A stretch of DNA of 8,629 bases from Treponema sp. (GTDB lineage Bacteria > Spirochaetota > Spirochaetia > Treponematales > Treponemataceae). The notes beneath the pieces are model-generated. The model ran no database searches. It saw only the letters and a program-made list of their open reading frames with translations, and had not been told where the DNA came from. Where the stretch lies: the NCBI GenBank assembly GCA_018384055.1, contig JAHAZL010000065.1, forward strand, positions 1-8,629, in the 5' to 3' direction. Numbering within the stretch: position 1 is the first letter of the stretch; every line of letters starts with the position of its first letter. Made by a program: the position numbers and the translations under genes. This document shows positions 6,617 through 8,629 of this stretch, one piece after another.

Positions 6617-6622
6617 ATTATA
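6617..6622 (-). promoter_or_regulatory. -10 box (TATAAT) of the metallopeptidase-rsmG operon
   Basis: A perfect TATAAT on the minus strand ends 8 bases before the ATG at 6608, so transcription would begin within about 0-2 bases of the start codon. No good -35 is at 16-18 bases; a TTGAAT lies 24 bases away, too far. There is no ribosome binding site between box and gene. Confidence 0.5.
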
Positions 6623-6654
6623 GTTAAAAATCAGTGGGATTTCTATATTCAAAA

Positions 6655-6712
6655 GCGCAGTTTGAACCAACTTACGGGTGTTGCGGCAGCAAGCTGACGT
6701 CGGGCTTTGCGC
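6655..6712. other. GC-rich patch inside an AT-rich divergent intergenic region
   Basis: The 214-base gap between the divergent operons is AT-rich except for about 6671-6712, where a hand count gives 27 G/C in 42. GCGCA (6655-6659) and TGCGC (6708-6712) are complementary outer arms and TTGC/GCAA (6681-6684, 6689-6692) an inner pair. No coding frame is evident. It could be a repeat remnant or a structured RNA; no function is assigned. Confidence 0.3.
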
Positions 6713-6786
6713 CATATCCTGTAATATTTTTAATACTCGAGTGAGAATTCCAGGTTTTACTTAATTTATTAAGCAATCCATTACAC

Positions 6787-6815
6787 TTATTAATAAAAGT
6801 AAACTATGCTATAAT
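6787..6815 (+). promoter_or_regulatory. Extended -10 promoter of the DUF3791/DUF3990 cassette
   Basis: TGCTATAAT (6807-6815) is a perfect extended -10 element. TTATTA (6787-6792) sits 17 bases upstream as a weak -35. The box ends 7 bases before the ATG at 6823, so the predicted transcript begins at or next to the start codon, consistent with the absence of a Shine-Dalgarno. Confidence 0.65.
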
Positions 6816-6822
6816 AGAAGCA

Positions 6823-7041
6823 ATGGACGAAGAGCAGCAGATTTTATTTATGCAGATTAGACTCATACGAATGGTCTCTGAAAAACTTGGAATTACTTTA
6901 AAGCAAACAGCAGAGATGTTTGATAAATTCAAGGTTCTCCAGTTTATCCGTGATTGCTGGGGAATATTCCATGTTGAAGGAGATAATGCTGTTTATGAAG
7001 AAATTCGGGAATATCTGATTTCAAAAGGAGCTGCCATATGA
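6823..7041 (+). CDS. DUF3791-like small protein, candidate antitoxin or immunity partner
   Basis: 72 residues, resembling the DUF3791 family by pattern: an N-terminal helix ILFMQIRLIRMVSEKLGITL (7-26), then KQTAEMFDKFKVLQFIRDCWGIFH (27-50), and the characteristic C-terminus YEEIREYLISKGAAI. All helical with no membrane segment, so a small cytoplasmic binding protein. Its stop overlaps the next gene's start (ATGA, 7038-7041), indicating coupled translation. In other genomes DUF3791 genes commonly sit directly ahead of DUF3990 genes, so a role as antidote or specificity partner is inferred. The ATG has no ribosome site but has an extended -10 box close by. Later in-frame ATGs at 6850 and 6871 have no better site. 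Confidence 0.8.
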   Translation: MDEEQQILFMQIRLIRMVSEKLGITLKQTAEMFDKFKVLQFIRDCWGIFHVEGDNAVYEEIREYLISKGAAI

Positions 7042-7604
7042 AACAATTGGAAGAAGGTATGATTCTTTATCACGGCAGTTATTGTGTTGTTGAAAATCCC
7101 GATTTACAGAAATGTGCAAAATACAAAGATTTTGGGCAGGGGTTCTATCTTACCACTTCAAAAGAACAAGCCAAGAGTTTTGCAAAAATTACTGCTGCAA
7201 AATCAAAAGCCAGAGGTCTTATTTCTGTAAACGAACAGTTTGGATATGTTTCATTCTTTAAGGTAAATGATATTCAGGAATTAAAAAGTTTTGGTTTTGA
7301 AACAGCAGATAAAGAATGGCTTCACTGTATTGTTGCACATAGAAAATCAGATGTCTTTTTAGATATGATAAACAGAATGAAAGATTTTGATGTGATTTCT
7401 GGAAAAATTGCAAATGACAATACGAACGCCACTATTCTTGCATATATGAGCAATTTCTACGGAGAAATGGGAAGCGAAAGTGCAGACAATATGTGCATAA
7501 GCCTTCTTCTTCCAGAAAAACTGCAGGATCAATTTTGCTTTAGAACAGAAAAAGCTTTTTCAAAATTGCAGTTTCTGAAAAGTGAAAAAGTGGCTTTGTT
7601 TTAG
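7038..7604 (+). CDS. DUF3990-like protein, predicted ADP-ribosyltransferase-fold toxin
   Basis: 188 residues. The N-terminus MILYHGSYCVVENPDL (8-23) supplies the YHGS strand (H12) and DFGQGFYLTTSKEQAKSFA (31-49) supplies G35-F36-Y37-x-T followed by a helix. These are the first two elements of an H-Y-[E/Q] ADP-ribosyltransferase site, as in PARP/DarT-like enzymes. Further DUF3990-like blocks are DKEWLHCIVAHRK (91-103), DFDVISGKIANDNTNATIL (116-134) and the end LQDQFCFRTEKAFSKLQF (162-179). The third catalytic residue would be D127 or Q165; this is inferred. There is no signal peptide, so the target is probably intracellular. AAGGAG (7025-7030) sits 7 bases before the ATG, and the gene overlaps its upstream partner by 4 bases. 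Low GC suggests horizontal acquisition. Enzymatic activity and target are unknown. Confidence 0.82.
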   Translation: MKQLEEGMILYHGSYCVVENPDLQKCAKYKDFGQGFYLTTSKEQAKSFAKITAAKSKARGLISVNEQFGYVSFFKVNDIQELKSFGFETADKEWLHCIVAHRKSDVFLDMINRMKDFDVISGKIANDNTNATILAYMSNFYGEMGSESADNMCISLLLPEKLQDQFCFRTEKAFSKLQFLKSEKVALF

Positions 7605-7618
7605 TCAGAGGATTTTTT

Positions 7619-7834
7619 ATGGATAACAAAAATGCAATTGCCATGGACTTAGTTGCAAAAATGGCAGTAGAGCAGCTGGCAAAAGAACAGAATAAAAATA
7701 TTGAAGAAGTCCTTATTTCATTTATGGAATCAAATACAGGCCGAATGGTTTATGACGATTCAACAAAACTCTGGTGGGATGGTCCTTCAGCAGTTGTTCA
7801 GGAATACAAAAACGAAATGGGAATTATTGGATAA
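7619..7834 (+). CDS. Small acidic protein, third gene of the cassette
   Basis: 71 residues, not recognised. It has a strong ribosome site AGAGGA (7607-7612) 6 bases before ATG and begins 14 bases after the DUF3990-like stop, so it is probably cotranscribed. Residues 4-36 form a likely long helix pair (AIAMDLVAKMAVEQLAKEQ, NIEEVLISFMESN), followed by GRMVYDDSTKLWWDGPSAVV and a final helix. The Trp-Trp-Asp-Gly-Pro segment is distinctive. Its size and helix-loop-helix layout are loosely like the DUF3791-type gene, so a distant paralogue or second immunity component is possible. Codons are AT-rich, matching the two genes before it. Confidence 0.7.
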   Translation: MDNKNAIAMDLVAKMAVEQLAKEQNKNIEEVLISFMESNTGRMVYDDSTKLWWDGPSAVVQEYKNEMGIIG

Positions 7835-7838
7835 TATA

Positions 7839-7955
7839 CTAATCACCCAGCTGTTCCTTAATCTTCCTTATCATTTCTTTTGCAGTTTCAACATATAAAG
7901 CTGCAACTTTCTTTTCTTCATCATATATTTTATTTTCTCTAAGATTTGCTTCCAT
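7839..7955 (-). pseudogene. Possible gene remnant, 38-residue helical tail
   Basis: From ATG at 7955 the minus strand encodes a 38-residue charged peptide (NKIYDEEKKVAALYVETAKE, then a Lys-rich helix ending in QLGD). It reads like the C-terminal helix of a larger protein. The frame stays open back to 8051 but has no ribosome site at the ATG. It ends 4 bases from the cassette's last stop, convergent. It is probably a truncated gene tail; family not recognised and expression doubtful. Confidence 0.3.
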
Positions 7956-7982
7956 GCTGCTTACTAAAACCGGTGAAAATCT

Positions 7983-8042
7983 ATGAGCATTGAATGGAAA
8001 GTTGAAAAACCAATTATGGCTAAATTTCTGGAAGCGGTGTAG
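7983..8042 (+). CDS. Possible 19-residue ORF before the NUDIX gene
   Basis: ATG at 7983 follows GGTGA (7972-7976) at a spacing of 6 and reads MSIEWKVEKPIMAKFLEAV to a TAG at 8040-8042, directly abutting TATAAT. A stop codon precedes it in frame. It could be a leader peptide, a remnant of an interrupted gene, or chance. Confidence 0.22.
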   Translation: MSIEWKVEKPIMAKFLEAV

Positions 8043-8048
8043 TATAAT
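8043..8048 (+). promoter_or_regulatory. TATAAT box immediately before the NUDIX gene
   Basis: A perfect -10 hexamer ends 4 bases before the GTG start at 8053. No -35 match at standard spacing is visible. The distance is slightly too short for a start site exactly at the GTG, so either the start is leaderless and imprecise or the hexamer is fortuitous. Confidence 0.35.
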
Positions 8049-8052
8049 CAAA

Positions 8053-8451
8053 GTGAAACAAATAACAGTAAGCGGCGCAATTATTTTGCGTGAAAATAAC
8101 GGAATAAAAGAAATCTTTGCAACTCAGCGCGGCTACGGCGACTGGAAGGGCTGGTGGGAAATTCCCGGGGGCAAGCTGGAAAGCGGCGAAACTCCTGAGC
8201 AGTGCATAGTACGGGAAATCCGCGAAGAGCTTGCTACGGAAGTTAGGGCTGAAAAAATTCTTGGGGTCGTGGATTACGATTACCCGACATTTCATCTGAC
8301 CATGCACTGCATTTTGTGCTCCATTGTTTCAGGTGATTTAAAACTTCTGGAACACGAGGCGGCAAAATGGGTGACAAAGGAAACCTTGCGGTCCGTAGAC
8401 TGGCTTCCTGCCGACCGTCTTATTTTGGACAAGATTGAAGAAATTCTATAG
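8053..8451 (+). CDS. NUDIX hydrolase, MutT-like (8-oxo-dGTP diphosphatase type)
   Basis: 132 residues from a GTG start, which gives MKQITVSGAII, the typical beginning of MutT-like proteins. It hydrolyses nucleoside diphosphates linked to another moiety, most likely (oxidised) nucleoside triphosphates, to prevent mutagenic incorporation. The Nudix box is visible: G40-x5-E46-x7-R54-E55-I-R-E58-E59, with the metal-binding glutamates present. The Gly expected after EEL is Ala (A61). WWEIPGGKLESGET precedes it as in MutT, and WLPADRLILDKI ends it. A longer in-frame reading from TTG 7990 adds residues unlike the family. No Shine-Dalgarno precedes the GTG. GC content returns to core levels (35 of 60 in 8161-8220), marking the end of the AT-rich island. 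Exact substrate is unproven. Confidence 0.9.
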   Translation: MKQITVSGAIILRENNGIKEIFATQRGYGDWKGWWEIPGGKLESGETPEQCIVREIREELATEVRAEKILGVVDYDYPTFHLTMHCILCSIVSGDLKLLEHEAAKWVTKETLRSVDWLPADRLILDKIEEIL

Positions 8452-8629
8452 AAAACTTATCTGTACACGCCAGGGGGCGTTGCGTAACATCATCAACTTA
8501 AGGATTAAAAACTGTTTTTTTGATTTGCAGAGTACTTATTTGCTTTCCTGAATGTCCTTTTTTGAGAAATTGATAATCGTTTGGGAAGCAGATATTTCTG
8601 CATGTCTTTTTCTAGGGTTTTCATTAGAT
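8452..8629. other. Right-edge segment, hairpin and unresolved short ORFs
   Basis: ACGCC (8467-8471) and GGCGT (8476-8480) form a short GC hairpin after the NUDIX stop, without an adjacent T-run; a seven-T run at 8515-8521 is preceded by AAAAACTG. Two mutually exclusive short frames exist: minus-strand ATG 8624 to TAA 8505 (39 very Lys-rich residues) and plus-strand ATG 8552 open to the edge. Neither has a ribosome site or a recognisable product, so nothing is assigned. Confidence 0.3.

Noticed and set aside
7990..8052. Extended N-terminus of the NUDIX protein from TTG 7990
   Set aside because: The added residues do not look like the family, and GTG 8053 gives the standard MKQITVSGAI beginning.

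Overview
The window looks like chromosome of a host-associated but metabolically competent spirochaete, most likely a gut or rumen Treponema. The basis is gene content and style: a hisB that T. pallidum-type treponemes lack, a membrane-anchored TPR protein with an endonuclease-like tail, an rsmG with two lineage-type hypothetical genes ahead of it, and moderate GC in the core genes. The genus is inferred, not proven.

Left part (1-4100, + strand): hisB (histidine biosynthesis), an Lrp/AsnC-family regulator, a class I PLP aminotransferase, and a membrane-anchored TPR protein whose C-terminus resembles a catalytically degenerate Mrr-type nuclease domain. hisB and the regulator gene are each followed by tandem stem-loops with long, nearly perfect stems. 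The regulator probably controls its aminotransferase neighbour.

Middle (4273-6608, - strand): a tight three-gene operon read right to left. It holds an HExxHH (putative zinc metallopeptidase) protein with a C-terminal coiled coil, an exported or lipidated low-complexity protein that probably starts at TTG inside the preceding gene, and RsmG (16S rRNA m7G methyltransferase). It converges with the TPR gene across a gap carrying a palindrome of the widespread 'GTCATTGCGAG...GGCAATCC' type.

Right part (6780-7980): an AT-rich accessory island (hand counts of about 27-30% GC in 60-base samples, against 43-58% in neighbours). It carries a three-gene cassette: a DUF3791-like small protein, a DUF3990-like protein with ADP-ribosyltransferase-type motifs, and an unrecognised 71-residue protein. 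This looks like a toxin-antitoxin or effector-immunity module and is the best candidate here for a poorly described system. It is followed by small ORF remnants and a MutT-like NUDIX hydrolase.

A cross-cutting observation is that three genes without a Shine-Dalgarno (6608-, 6823+, 8053+) have a TATAAT hexamer ending 4-8 bases before the start codon. This suggests leaderless or nearly leaderless transcripts. Genes inside operons have clear AGGAG-type sites instead.
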